DNA of 64,000 bases from Variovorax sp. V93 (lineage in GTDB: Bacteria > Pseudomonadota > Gammaproteobacteria > Burkholderiales > Burkholderiaceae_C): contig NZ_AP028669.1 in assembly GCF_041154485.1 (NCBI RefSeq), forward strand, positions 2,232,001-2,296,000. The letters are read 5' to 3'. The notes beneath the pieces are model-generated. The model did not search any database and was not told where the DNA came from. It worked only from the letters and a program-made list of their open reading frames with translations. Shown here piece by piece: positions 35,625-43,769 of the stretch; position 1 is the stretch's first letter, and each line of letters starts with the position of its first letter. The position numbers were made by a program, and so were the translations under genes.

Positions 35625-35641
35625 TTTTTCGCGGCGAAAAA
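35625..35641. promoter_or_regulatory. Palindromic operator candidate for the divergent GntR regulator
   Basis: Perfect inverted repeat TTTTTCGC-G-GCGAAAAA in the 148-bp region between the aminotransferase operon and the GntR gene. A GTATTTTT / AAAAATAC pair (about 35608 and 35638) brackets it. Its location suits control of both transcripts. Confidence 0.55.
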
Positions 35642-35675
35642 TACAAAGATGCCATGATCATGGCCCCTTCGAACG

Positions 35676-36590
35676 ATGAACAAGCCGATCGCATCCATCC
35701 CGCCCCTGACGCAGCGCGTGAGCCGCTACATCCTCGACCAGGCGTTGGCGGGCGGCTACGAAAACGGCCGCCACATGACCGAGGCCGACCTGGCCGGCCG
35801 GCTGGGCATTTCGCGCACGCCGGTGCGCGCTGCGCTGCGCTTTCTTCATGAGCGCGATGTGCTGGCGCACGCGCCCAACCGCGGCTACACGCTGGTTGCC
35901 GGCCGCGAGGCGCTGGCGCTGGTGCGGCGCGAACTGCCCGAAGACGAAGAGAAAACGCTTTACTACCGGCTGCTGCGCGATCGCCTGTCGGGCAAGCTGC
36001 CCACGCGCGTGAACGAACTCGAACTCGCGCAAGGCTACGGCGTGGCGCGGGCGCTGCTGCGCACCGTGCTCACCACGCTGCTGCAGGACGGCGTGCTGCG
36101 CGGGCGGCACTATCAGCGCTGGGAATTCACCGAAACGCTGGACTCCGTCGAAAGCGAACGCGAGAGCTACCGGTTTCGCCTCACGGTCGAATGCGCGGCG
36201 TTGCGCGAGCCCGGCTTTCGCGTCGACCACGAAAGGCTGCTCGCCTGCCGCGAACGCCAGCGCGCGCTGCTGGCGCAGGCCTCGCGGCATTCGTGGATGG
36301 ACTTCTTCGAGGCCAATGCGCAGTTCCATGAACTGCTTGCCGCCGCCTCGGGAAATCGCTTCATCCTGGACGCGGTGCGGCAGCAGAACCGGCTGCGGCG
36401 CATGTCGGACCTGTCGGACTATCCGTTGGTGAACATCGACCTGTTGCATACCTCATGCCGCGAACACCTGCAGATCCTCGAGGCGGTGGAAGACAACGAC
36501 CTCGAGGGCGCCGCGGCACACATGCATTCGCACCTGAGCCGGGCAAGCGACCTGGTCGAGCGCCGGGCAATGGGCGTGCTGGGCGATTGA
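35676..36590 (+). CDS. GntR-family regulator, FCD type
   Basis: 304 residues. A winged helix at residues 10-75 (MTEADLAGRLGISRTPVRAALRFLHERDVLAHAPNRGY) is followed by a second HTH-like stretch (NELELAQGYGVARALLRTVLTTLLQDGVL, about 110-140). A helical FCD ligand domain lies at about 170-295. The duplicated helix-turn-helix look makes it longer than usual GntR proteins (220-250). It is divergent from the aminotransferase/C45/ABC operon, which is its probable target. Its 3' end meets the next gene convergently with 3 bp between stops. Confidence 0.88.
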   Translation: MNKPIASIPPLTQRVSRYILDQALAGGYENGRHMTEADLAGRLGISRTPVRAALRFLHERDVLAHAPNRGYTLVAGREALALVRRELPEDEEKTLYYRLLRDRLSGKLPTRVNELELAQGYGVARALLRTVLTTLLQDGVLRGRHYQRWEFTETLDSVESERESYRFRLTVECAALREPGFRVDHERLLACRERQRALLAQASRHSWMDFFEANAQFHELLAAASGNRFILDAVRQQNRLRRMSDLSDYPLVNIDLLHTSCREHLQILEAVEDNDLEGAAAHMHSHLSRASDLVERRAMGVLGD

Positions 36591-36593
36591 GCA

Positions 36594-36932
36594 TCAAAGG
36601 CTGGCGAGCGGAAATTCCTCGGCGCTGAAGACCGTGTGGAAGACCGTGCCGTCGAACATCTCGAACAGGTGCTTCGAAACCTCGCGGCTTTCGTAGCGCA
36701 CCGGCGAATCGAGCGCATGCGCGATGTCTTCGCGGCTCGCATAGCGGGTCGACAGCACCATGGCGAGTTCGGGATCGCTCACGTCGCTCTCGATCTGGCG
36801 CAGCACGCGCACTTCGAGCACGCCCGGAAAGCGGGTCCACAGCGGCACCAGCTTTTCGTGCACGTGCCGGTCGAAAGCCTCTTCCATGCCGGTCTTGACC
36901 CGGCCCCGGAAAAACGCGCAACGGATGAACAT
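36594..36932 (-). CDS. Small dimeric alpha/beta-barrel protein (EthD-like)
   Basis: 112 residues, MFIRCAFFRGRVKTGMEEAF at the start and a central DPELAMVLSTRYASREDIAHAL block; size and pattern suit a ferredoxin-like dimeric barrel (EthD/ABM group). ATG 36932 is used because GAAAGAAGACACC precedes it. It is 44 bp downstream of the HIBADH-like gene on the same strand, so it belongs to the sugar-acid operon. Function is unknown; small barrels of this kind act as mutarotases, lactonases or monooxygenases. Confidence 0.6.
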   Translation of the reverse strand: MFIRCAFFRGRVKTGMEEAFDRHVHEKLVPLWTRFPGVLEVRVLRQIESDVSDPELAMVLSTRYASREDIAHALDSPVRYESREVSKHLFEMFDGTVFHTVFSAEEFPLASL

Positions 36933-36976
36933 GGTGTCTTCTTTCTGTGGGTGGCCCATATCAGCCAGCACGCGCT

Positions 36977-37876
36977 TCAGTCGCGCGCATAGCCGTTGAA
37001 CTGCCGCATCATGGCGGCCGTGTCTTCCGCCCCGAGCCCGGCCGCGACGAAGGTGCGGTGCAGCTCGGAGACCGCGCCCGCCAGCGGCAGCGGCAGCCGT
37101 TCGCCCTGTGCAAAGGCCTGCACGGCCTCGAGGTCCTTGAGCATGTTGTCGATGCGGCCGGTGGGCGTGAAGTCGCGCGCGGCCATCTTGGGGCCGAACT
37201 CGCGCAGGATCTGGCTGTCGGCCCGGCCGCCGGCCAGCGCGGTGTGCAGCTTCGACGCATCGACGCCGCCGGCCTCCGCCAGCCGCACCGCCTCGGCCAC
37301 GGCCTGGAAGCCGATGGCGCAAAGCAGCTGATTGACCAGCTTGGTGGTCTGGCCCGCGCCGTTTTCGCCCATGCGGGTGTAGTTGGCGCACAGGCTGTCC
37401 ATCACGGCGCGTGCGCGCGCCACGTCGCCCTCGCTCCCGCCTGCCATGACCGTCAGCTGCCCGAGCAGGGCCTTGGGGGCGCCGCCCGACAGCGGCGCAT
37501 CGACGAAACCCATGCCCGTGCGCTCGCGCAGCAACTGTGCGAGCCGGCGCGTGGAGGCCGGGTCGATGGAAGACATGTCGATCAGCAGCCGTTGCGGATC
37601 GGCGGGCGCGGCAGCGGCCACGCCGGCTTCGCCGAAGAGCGCGCGCTCCAGCACCGCCGCCGAGTTGAGGCTGGTGATGACGAAGTCGCTGGCCGACGCA
37701 GCTACAGCCGCGGTGCCGGCGGCGCGCGCACCTTGCTGCTGCAGCGCGGCGACCTTGGCGGCGTCGAGGTCGAACACGCACACCGCGTGGCCGCATTCGA
37801 GCAGGCGGCGCGCAATCGCCGAGCCCATGATGCCCACGCCGATCACGGCCACGCGCTGGCCTGGCTGCGCGGACAT
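36977..37876 (-). CDS. NAD(P)-dependent beta-hydroxyacid dehydrogenase (HIBADH family)
   Basis: 299 residues: Rossmann motif GVGIMG at 13-18, substrate loop DAPLSGG at about 126-132 and the catalytic Lys179 in GQTTKLVNQLL. These are the marks of 3-hydroxyisobutyrate/tartronate-semialdehyde/6-phosphogluconate-like reductases. In this cluster a role on a sugar-acid breakdown product such as tartronate semialdehyde is plausible but not proven. It starts 3 bp after the SDR gene's stop, in the same operon. Confidence 0.92.
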   Translation of the reverse strand: MSAQPGQRVAVIGVGIMGSAIARRLLECGHAVCVFDLDAAKVAALQQQGARAAGTAAVAASASDFVITSLNSAAVLERALFGEAGVAAAAPADPQRLLIDMSSIDPASTRRLAQLLRERTGMGFVDAPLSGGAPKALLGQLTVMAGGSEGDVARARAVMDSLCANYTRMGENGAGQTTKLVNQLLCAIGFQAVAEAVRLAEAGGVDASKLHTALAGGRADSQILREFGPKMAARDFTPTGRIDNMLKDLEAVQAFAQGERLPLPLAGAVSELHRTFVAAGLGAEDTAAMMRQFNGYARD

Positions 37877-37879
37877 GGA

Positions 37880-38641
37880 TCAGAGGCTGGCGGTGATGCC
37901 GCCGTCCACGTACAGGATGTGGCCGTTGACGAAGCTCGATGCGTCCGATGCCAGGAAGATCGCCGCGCCGCCGAGTTCTTCCACCTCGCCCCAGCGCCCC
38001 GCGGGCGTGCGGCCGGAGAGCCAGGCCGTGAAGGCTTCATCGGCCACCAGCGACTGCGTCAGCTCGGTCTTGAAATAGCCCGGCCCCAGGCCGTTGACCT
38101 GGATGCCGTGCTTGCCGAGGTCGATCGCCATGCCCTTGGTGAGCATCTTCACCGCGCCCTTGGTGGCGGCATAGGGTGCGATGCCCGGGCGGCCGAGTTC
38201 GCTTTGCACCGAGCAGACGTTGATGATCTTGCCGCGCTTGCGCTCGATCATGCGCTGCGCCACGAAGCGGCCGACGAAGAACACGCTGTCGATGTTGGTG
38301 GTGGTGATCTTGTGCCACGCATCGATCGGGAACTCCGCGAACGCGCCGCGATGCTGCATGCCCGCGTTGTTGACCAGGATGTCGACCGGGCCGATGCCGG
38401 CTTCGATGCGCGCCACGCCGGCCTCCACCGCGGCGGCGTCGGTCACGTCGAAGGCCATGGCCTCGGCTGCAACGCCCCGGGCACGCAGCGCGTCGCGCGC
38501 GGCTTCGAGTGCGGCGGCATCGCGCGCATTGAGCACGATGCGCGCGCCGGCCGAGCCCAGTGCCGCGGCCAGCGCGAAGCCGATGCCCTTGCTGGAGCCG
38601 GTGATGAGGGCGGTGCGCCCGGTCAGGTCGAAGAGTTTCAA
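37880..38641 (-). CDS. SDR-family oxidoreductase, gluconate 5-dehydrogenase-like
   Basis: 253 residues from TTG 38641, chosen because GGAG lies 6 nt upstream and KLFDLTGRTALITG is the usual family beginning; a longer TTG start at 38683 is unlikely. Cofactor motif TGSSKGIG at 14-21, NNAG at 90-93, Ser143, Tyr156 and Lys160 form the complete catalytic set. MQHRG, LGPGYFKTELT and LASDASSFVNGHILYVDGG resemble IdnO-type 5-ketogluconate reductases. Its divergent partner genes include an L-idonate dehydrogenase, which supports a gluconate/idonate role. Confidence 0.9.
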   Translation of the reverse strand: MKLFDLTGRTALITGSSKGIGFALAAALGSAGARIVLNARDAAALEAARDALRARGVAAEAMAFDVTDAAAVEAGVARIEAGIGPVDILVNNAGMQHRGAFAEFPIDAWHKITTTNIDSVFFVGRFVAQRMIERKRGKIINVCSVQSELGRPGIAPYAATKGAVKMLTKGMAIDLGKHGIQVNGLGPGYFKTELTQSLVADEAFTAWLSGRTPAGRWGEVEELGGAAIFLASDASSFVNGHILYVDGGITASL

Positions 38642-38692
38642 GCGGGGCTCCAGGAGGGATGGCGGAATGCGCGGCGGTGGCAATGCAAATAC

Positions 38693-38704
38693 GTTACCGG
38701 TATC
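38693..38704. promoter_or_regulatory. LacI/GntR-type operator, copy 1
   Basis: GTTACCGGTATC, an almost perfect palindrome around ACCGGT, 51 bp upstream of the SDR start on its side of the divergent region. It matches the core of the known E. coli GntR/IdnR operator pattern (GTTACC-GTAAC). The LacI protein at 40877-41932 closely resembles those regulators. Confidence 0.75.
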
Positions 38705-38771
38705 TTATTGTGCCGTCAATGGTGGAAACCTTCGTGGGGCTTCCATCAGGCAGGGTGGCAACGCAGTTAAA

Positions 38772-38783
38772 GTTACCGGTATC
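38772..38783. promoter_or_regulatory. LacI/GntR-type operator, copy 2
   Basis: Identical GTTACCGGTATC 79 bp from copy 1, 38 bp upstream of the 2-hydroxyacid dehydrogenase start. Two identical sites in one divergent promoter region suggest joint repression of both operons, possibly by DNA looping. Confidence 0.75.
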
Positions 38784-38821
38784 TATTTGCGCAGCCGCGC
38801 CATCCCCTCAGGAGAATCCGC

Positions 38822-39775
38822 TTGACCGCTGCCCCCCGACCCCCGCATGTGCTGATGCCCGGCCCCTATCCGGATTGGGACATGGTGCCGATGCAGGCGA
38901 GCTACACGCTGCTTCGCTGGTGGGAGGCGCCGGACCGGCAGGCCTTCATCGCCGAGCACGCCGCGGACATCCGCGCCGTGGCCACGCGCGGCGAGCTGGG
39001 TGCCAGCGCCGAGCTGATCGCATCGCTGCCGGCGCTGGAGCTGATCGCCTGCTATGGCGTGGGCACCGACGGCATCGACCTTGCGGCCTGCCGTGCGCGC
39101 GGCATCCGCGTGACCAACACGCCCGACGTGCTCAACGGCGACGTGGCCGACCTGGCCGTGGGCCTCGCGCTCGCGCTGCAGCGTTCCATTCCAGCCGGCG
39201 ACCGCTTCGTGCGCAGCGGCGAATGGGCCAAGGGCCCGATGCCGCTGGCCACCCGCTTCTTCGGCCAGCGCGTGGGCATTGCCGGCTTCGGACGCATCGG
39301 CAGCACCATCGCGCGGCGGCTCTCGGGCTTCGAGCTGGAGCTGGGCTACTTCAGCCGCACGGCGCGCGAGGACAGCCCGCATCGCCACTTCGCAAGCCTC
39401 GCGGCCATGGCCGAATGGTGCGACGTGCTGATCGTCATCCTGCCCGGCGGCGAGGCCACGCGCGGCATCGTCGATGCGAAGGTGCTGCAGGCGCTCGGCC
39501 CCAAGGGCTGGCTCGTGAATGTGTCGCGCGGCACCACGGTGGACGAGGGCGCGCTGCTGCAGGCGCTCGAGCAGCGCGCCATCGCGGGCGCGGCGCTCGA
39601 CGTGTTCCTGAACGAGCCGCGCATCGACCCGCGCTTTGCGGCGCTCGACAATGTGGTGCTGCACCCGCACCATGGCAGCGGCACCGAGCAGACGCGCCGC
39701 GCCATGGGCGAGCTGGTTCGCCGCAATCTCGAGGCCCACTTCGCGGGCCGGCCCCTCGTCACCCCGGTCGCCTGA
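38822..39775 (+). CDS. D-2-hydroxyacid dehydrogenase, NAD(P)-binding (glyoxylate/hydroxypyruvate reductase type)
   Basis: 317 residues from TTG 38822, with AGGAGAA 8 nt upstream. YGVGTDGID, NTPDVLNGDVADLAVGL, the cofactor motif GFGRIGS, and the catalytic Arg (VNVSRGT), Glu (LNEPRID) and His (LHPHHGSGT) are all in place. It reduces glyoxylate, hydroxypyruvate or a 2-keto sugar acid. First gene of the plus-strand operon controlled by the two ACCGGT sites; the idonate dehydrogenase follows 21 bp later. Confidence 0.93.
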   Translation: MTAAPRPPHVLMPGPYPDWDMVPMQASYTLLRWWEAPDRQAFIAEHAADIRAVATRGELGASAELIASLPALELIACYGVGTDGIDLAACRARGIRVTNTPDVLNGDVADLAVGLALALQRSIPAGDRFVRSGEWAKGPMPLATRFFGQRVGIAGFGRIGSTIARRLSGFELELGYFSRTAREDSPHRHFASLAAMAEWCDVLIVILPGGEATRGIVDAKVLQALGPKGWLVNVSRGTTVDEGALLQALEQRAIAGAALDVFLNEPRIDPRFAALDNVVLHPHHGSGTEQTRRAMGELVRRNLEAHFAGRPLVTPVA

Positions 39776-39796
39776 CGGCCTGAAGGAGAAAACCCC

Positions 39797-40870
39797 ATGC
39801 GTATGCGCTGTATGTGCCTCGTGATCCATGCCCCCGACGACCTGCGCCTGGAGGAACAGGACGCCGGAGACATCGGCCCGGGCCAGGTGCTGGTGAAGGT
39901 CGGCATGGGCGGCATCTGCGGCTCCGACCTGCATTATTTTCACAACGGCGGCTTCGGCACCGTGCGTATCAAGGAGCCGATGGTGCTGGGCCACGAGGTG
40001 GCCGGCACCGTGGTGGCCACGGCGCCCGGCGTCGACAGTGTGCGCATCGGCGACAAGGTGGCGGTCAATCCGAGCCGCCCCTGCGGCGCCTGCAAGTTCT
40101 GTCTCGAAGGCCTGCCCAACCAGTGCCTGGACATGCGCTTCTACGGCAGCGCCATGCGCACGCCCCACGTGCAGGGCGCGTTCCGCAACATGCTGCTGTG
40201 CGAGGCCACCCAGTGCGTGAAGGTGGCCGACCATGTGCCGCTGCGCCTGGCGGCGCTGGCCGAGCCGTTCTCGGTGGGGCTGCATGGCGTGTCGCGCGCA
40301 GGCCCGCTGCTGGGCAAGCGCGTGCTAGTGTCGGGCTGCGGGCCCATCGGCGTGCTGGCCATCGCGGCCGCGCGCGCCCACGGCGCGGCCGAGATCACCG
40401 CCACCGACGTGGTCGACGAGCCGCTCGCCATCGCGCGCGCCATGGGGGCCGACCATGCCATCAACGTCGCGCAGGACAGGGGCTGGGTGTCGCGCTATTC
40501 GGCCGACAAGGGCACCTTCGACGTGATGCTCGAATGCTCCGGCAACGAGCGCGCGCTGCGCGACGGGCTCGAGGTGATGCGCCCGCGCGGCGTGGTGGTG
40601 CAGCTGGGGCTGGGCGGCGACGTGAGCATTCCGCAGAACATGGTGGTGGCCAAGGAGCTCAGCATCTGCGGCTCGTTCCGCTTCCATGCGGAATTCGCGC
40701 TGGCGGTGCGGCTCATCAACGAAGGCCGGGTCGACCTGTCGCCGGTCGTGTCGCACACCTTCCCGATGCAGCAGGCGCGCGAGGCCTTCGAGCTGGCCAG
40801 CGACCGGAAGCAGGCGATGAAGGTGCTGATCGACTTTGCCGACGTCGGCGCGGAAACCACCGCGGCCTGA
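39797..40870 (+). CDS. idnD: L-idonate 5-dehydrogenase (zinc-dependent medium-chain dehydrogenase)
   Basis: 357 residues. Catalytic zinc ligands lie in GGICGSDLHYF (Cys41) and VLGHEVAG, with structural zinc Cys in NPSRPCGACKFCLEGLPNQC. The run DMRFYGSAM...PHVQGAF matches IdnD closely, as do AEPFSVGLHG, GCGPIGVL and GSFRFHAEFALAV. It oxidises L-idonate to 5-keto-D-gluconate with NAD(P). Start ATG after GAAGGAGAAAA. Its stop lies 6 bp from the convergent LacI regulator's stop. Confidence 0.9.
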   Translation: MRMRCMCLVIHAPDDLRLEEQDAGDIGPGQVLVKVGMGGICGSDLHYFHNGGFGTVRIKEPMVLGHEVAGTVVATAPGVDSVRIGDKVAVNPSRPCGACKFCLEGLPNQCLDMRFYGSAMRTPHVQGAFRNMLLCEATQCVKVADHVPLRLAALAEPFSVGLHGVSRAGPLLGKRVLVSGCGPIGVLAIAAARAHGAAEITATDVVDEPLAIARAMGADHAINVAQDRGWVSRYSADKGTFDVMLECSGNERALRDGLEVMRPRGVVVQLGLGGDVSIPQNMVVAKELSICGSFRFHAEFALAVRLINEGRVDLSPVVSHTFPMQQAREAFELASDRKQAMKVLIDFADVGAETTAA

Positions 40871-40876
40871 ACACCT

Positions 40877-41932
40877 TCAGGAGCTTTCCCGCTGCTCGAC
40901 GCGGAACGGGATCAGCACCGTTTCCGCGGGCGGGCGGCGGCCATCGCGGGAGCCGTCGATCACGCGCAGCAGCAATTCGCCCGCGGCCCTGCCCATGCCC
41001 ACGCAGTCCAGCGCCACGGTCGTGATGCGCGGGTGCGAGGCGCGGGCCACCTCGAAGTCGCCGAAGCCCGCGATCGCGATGCGCCCTGGCACCTCCCAGC
41101 CGCGGCGCTGGCACTCCATCAGCGCGCCGAAGGCCGAGAGGTCGGACACGCACATCACCGCGTCCACGTCGGGCCATTGCCGGATCAGCTGCACCACGGC
41201 CTCTGCGCCTTGCGCCATGGAGATCGGCGGCTGCCCGAAGCCGATGACGCGCCCGTCGGGCAGGCCCAGTTCGCGGATCGCCTCGGCATAGCCGCGCTGC
41301 CGGTCGGCCCCGCGCGTGTCGCGGTTCGAGGTGCCGCCGATGAAGGCGATGCGCCGGTAGCCCTGGCCGTGCAGGTGCCGCACCATCGCGGCGGCGGCTT
41401 CCGCGTTGGAGAAGCCGACCGTGTGCTCGATGGGCGTGGCGGGCAGGTCCCAGGTCTCGACCACCGGCACGCCGGCTGCCTGGAGCATGGCGCGCGCGGC
41501 GGGCGTGTGGGCGCCGCCGGTAAGGATCACGCCCTCGGGCCGGCGCGCGAGCATGGCACGCAGCAGGCGCTCCTCCGTCTCCACGCGGTAGTCGGTGTAG
41601 CCCAGCAGCAGTTGCAGTCCGCGCGCTTCCAGGGCGGCGGCGATGCCTTGCGCGGTTTCGGAAAAGTTGGAGTTGTTCAGCGACGGGATCAGCACCGCGA
41701 CGAAGCCCGAGCGCTTGCTGGAGAAGGTGCGCGCGGTCTGGTCGATCACGTAGCCCATCTCCTCGCAGGCCTGGAGGATGCGCTGGCGCAGTGCCTCCGA
41801 GGTCGCGCGGTCGCTGCCGGTGCGGCGGTTCAGCGCGCGCGACACCGTCATCTTCGAGACGCCGACGCGCGCGGCGACGTCGGCCATCGTCGCCGGGCGA
41901 GGCGGGGGGGAGGCTGCTTTGGACGAAGGCAA
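40877..41932 (-). CDS. LacI-family repressor, GntR/IdnR-like
   Basis: 351 residues from TTG 41932 with a GAGAGA site upstream. The longer frame has an improbable Arg-rich N-terminus. The HTH is MADVAARVGVSKMTVSRALN; the hinge and ligand domain read GFVAVLIPSLNNSNFSETAQGI, EGVILTGGAHTPAARAML, AGVPVVETWDLP and ECQRRGWEVPGRIAIAGFGD. This layout follows E. coli GntR very closely. Gluconate or a related sugar acid is the likely inducer and the two GTTACCGGTATC sites the likely targets. No such site was seen upstream of its own gene. Confidence 0.92.
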   Translation of the reverse strand: MPSSKAASPPPRPATMADVAARVGVSKMTVSRALNRRTGSDRATSEALRQRILQACEEMGYVIDQTARTFSSKRSGFVAVLIPSLNNSNFSETAQGIAAALEARGLQLLLGYTDYRVETEERLLRAMLARRPEGVILTGGAHTPAARAMLQAAGVPVVETWDLPATPIEHTVGFSNAEAAAAMVRHLHGQGYRRIAFIGGTSNRDTRGADRQRGYAEAIRELGLPDGRVIGFGQPPISMAQGAEAVVQLIRQWPDVDAVMCVSDLSAFGALMECQRRGWEVPGRIAIAGFGDFEVARASHPRITTVALDCVGMGRAAGELLLRVIDGSRDGRRPPAETVLIPFRVEQRESS

Positions 41933-42167
41933 GGGACAGGTCTCTCTGGAATGCTGGAACGCGGGTCCGAGGATAGGCGACAGCCGGGCTGAAATGGCAA
42001 TCCGCATGCGGCAACGCGCCCAAAGGAGGAGCGCAGCGCGCGGCCGCGCACTTTCCCTTCCCACGAGGCGATGCGTCTTTTTCCTACGCGAGCGAGCCCT
42101 TGCCGCACGAGCATCGGCCCCGGGCACGCCCGATCGCCATCCACCGGCATCCAAAGGAAAAAACACG

Positions 42168-42653
42168 ATGGAAGATCAAAACCACGCCCCGCAGCACGAA
42201 GGCGGGCACCCCTACGCGATGTTTGCCGTGAACATGCTGCTCAGCCTTGTGGTCATGTACCTCGTCATGTTTTCCATGATCGACGGCTGGGGCGATTTCC
42301 GGAACAACCTCAACATGTTCTACATGGCACTCACCATGGTCGCCCCCATGGGGATCATCATGCTCGCAACCATGCGAGGCATGTACCGCAGCAAGGCGCT
42401 CAACGCGGCGCTCCATGCGGGGCTCGCGATCCTGTTTGTCGCTGCCCTTGCCGGAACACGGCAGCAGGGCCTGATCGGCGACAGGCAGTTCATTGCCTCG
42501 ATGGTGCCGCACCACTCGGGCGCCATTCTCATGTGCCGCGAGGCCGGGCTCAAGGATCCCGAGCTGGTCAGGCTGTGCGGGCAGATCTCGAGCTCGCAGC
42601 GCAAGGAGATCGATGAGATGAACGCAATCCAAAAGCGGCTGAGCGCGATGTAG
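42168..42653 (+). CDS. DUF305-domain membrane protein
   Basis: 161 residues. A His-rich N-terminus (NHAPQHEGGHPYAM) precedes three or four membrane helices (about 20-100). DUF305 then gives FIASMVPHHSGAILMCREAG, where the paired His probably bind metal, and ISSSQRKEIDEMNAI. Such proteins are often found near copper or other metal-handling genes. ATG 42168 follows AAAGGAAAAAA. It converges on selD with 42 bp between them; no functional link to selenium can be shown. Confidence 0.85.
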   Translation: MEDQNHAPQHEGGHPYAMFAVNMLLSLVVMYLVMFSMIDGWGDFRNNLNMFYMALTMVAPMGIIMLATMRGMYRSKALNAALHAGLAILFVAALAGTRQQGLIGDRQFIASMVPHHSGAILMCREAGLKDPELVRLCGQISSSQRKEIDEMNAIQKRLSAM

Positions 42654-42695
42654 CCCGAGCCGCGGTCTCGGCAGCCCGGCCCACGCGCCAGCGCA

Positions 42696-43769
42696 TCAGC
42701 GGACCGCCAGGCGCGGCCCGCTGCCTTGCGGGCTGGCAGCGCCGATCACCGCGGCATCGTCGAAGCCATGCCGGCGGAAGATGGCCAGCACTTCATCGAG
42801 CGCTGCGGGTGCGCACGAAACCAGCAGTCCGCCGCTGGTCTGCGGATCGGTGAGCAGGGCGCGCTCGTGGTCGGCGAAGTTCTGCGGCAGCGCCACGTCG
42901 GACCCGTAGCCGGCCCAGTTGCGGCCGGATGCGCCGGTGACATGCCCCGACCGAACCAGGTCGCGCACGCCTTCCAGCACGGGCACCTGCTGCCAGTCGA
43001 TCTCCAGCGACAGGCCTGCACCGCGTGCCAGTTCCAGCGCATGGCCGGCCAGGCCGAAGCCCGTCACGTCGGTCAGTGCATGCACGCCGTCGAGCGCCGC
43101 GAGCTCGGGGCCGGGTGTGTTCAGCCGCGTCGTGGTGGCGATCATGCGTTCGTAGCCGGCCGCGTCGAGTGCTTCCTTCTTGAGCGCCGCCGACAGGATG
43201 CCCACGCCCAGCGGCTTGCCCAGCACCAGCAGGTCGCCGGCCTTGGCGCCGGCATTGCGCTTGACGCGCTTCGGATGGACCAGCCCGAGCGCGACCAGCC
43301 CGTAGATGGCCTCGACCGAATCGATGGTGTGGCCGCCCGCGATCGGAATGCCCGCCGCCCGGCACACCGATTCGCCGCCTTCGAGGATGCGCCCGATGGT
43401 CGCCGTGCTGAGCACATTGATCGGCATCCCGACCAGCGCGAGCGCCAGGATCGGCTTGCCGCCCATCGCATACACGTCGGAGATCGCGTTGGTGGCCGCG
43501 ATGCGGCCGAAGTCGAACGGATCGTCGACGATCGGCATGAAGAAGTCGGTGGTGGCGATCAGCGCCTGCTCGTCGTTGAGCTGATAGACGGCCGCGTCGT
43601 CGGCCGTCTCGATGCCGACCAGGAGCTCGGGCGGCATCGGCATGCGCGCGGTGCCCTTGAGGATTTCGGACAGCACGCCGGGCGCGATCTTGCAGCCGCA
43701 GCCGCCGCCGTGCGACAGCGAGGTGAGGCGGGGCTCGGCGATGGGGGCTTGCGGGAGGGCAGCGTTCAT
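42696..43769 (-). CDS. selD: Selenide, water dikinase (selenophosphate synthetase; SenC of the selenoneine cluster)
   Basis: 357 residues. It makes selenophosphate from selenide and ATP. The active-site loop SHGGGCGCKIAPG gives Cys24 and Lys27, matching Cys17 and Lys20 of E. coli SelD; the residue is Cys, not selenocysteine. TTDFFMPIVDDPFDFGRIAATNAISDVYAMGG, GGHTI and LTDPQTSGGLL are diagnostic. It is translationally coupled to senB (ATGA overlap), which fits selenophosphate supply for the selenosugar step. No selA, selB or tRNA-Sec is in the window. Confidence 0.95.
   Translation of the reverse strand: MNAALPQAPIAEPRLTSLSHGGGCGCKIAPGVLSEILKGTARMPMPPELLVGIETADDAAVYQLNDEQALIATTDFFMPIVDDPFDFGRIAATNAISDVYAMGGKPILALALVGMPINVLSTATIGRILEGGESVCRAAGIPIAGGHTIDSVEAIYGLVALGLVHPKRVKRNAGAKAGDLLVLGKPLGVGILSAALKKEALDAAGYERMIATTTRLNTPGPELAALDGVHALTDVTGFGLAGHALELARGAGLSLEIDWQQVPVLEGVRDLVRSGHVTGASGRNWAGYGSDVALPQNFADHERALLTDPQTSGGLLVSCAPAALDEVLAIFRRHGFDDAAVIGAASPQGSGPRLAVR

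Noticed and set aside
42696..43769. Selenocysteine at the SelD active site
   Set aside because: The codon is TGC (Cys24), and no in-frame TGA lies in the GGGCGCK loop.
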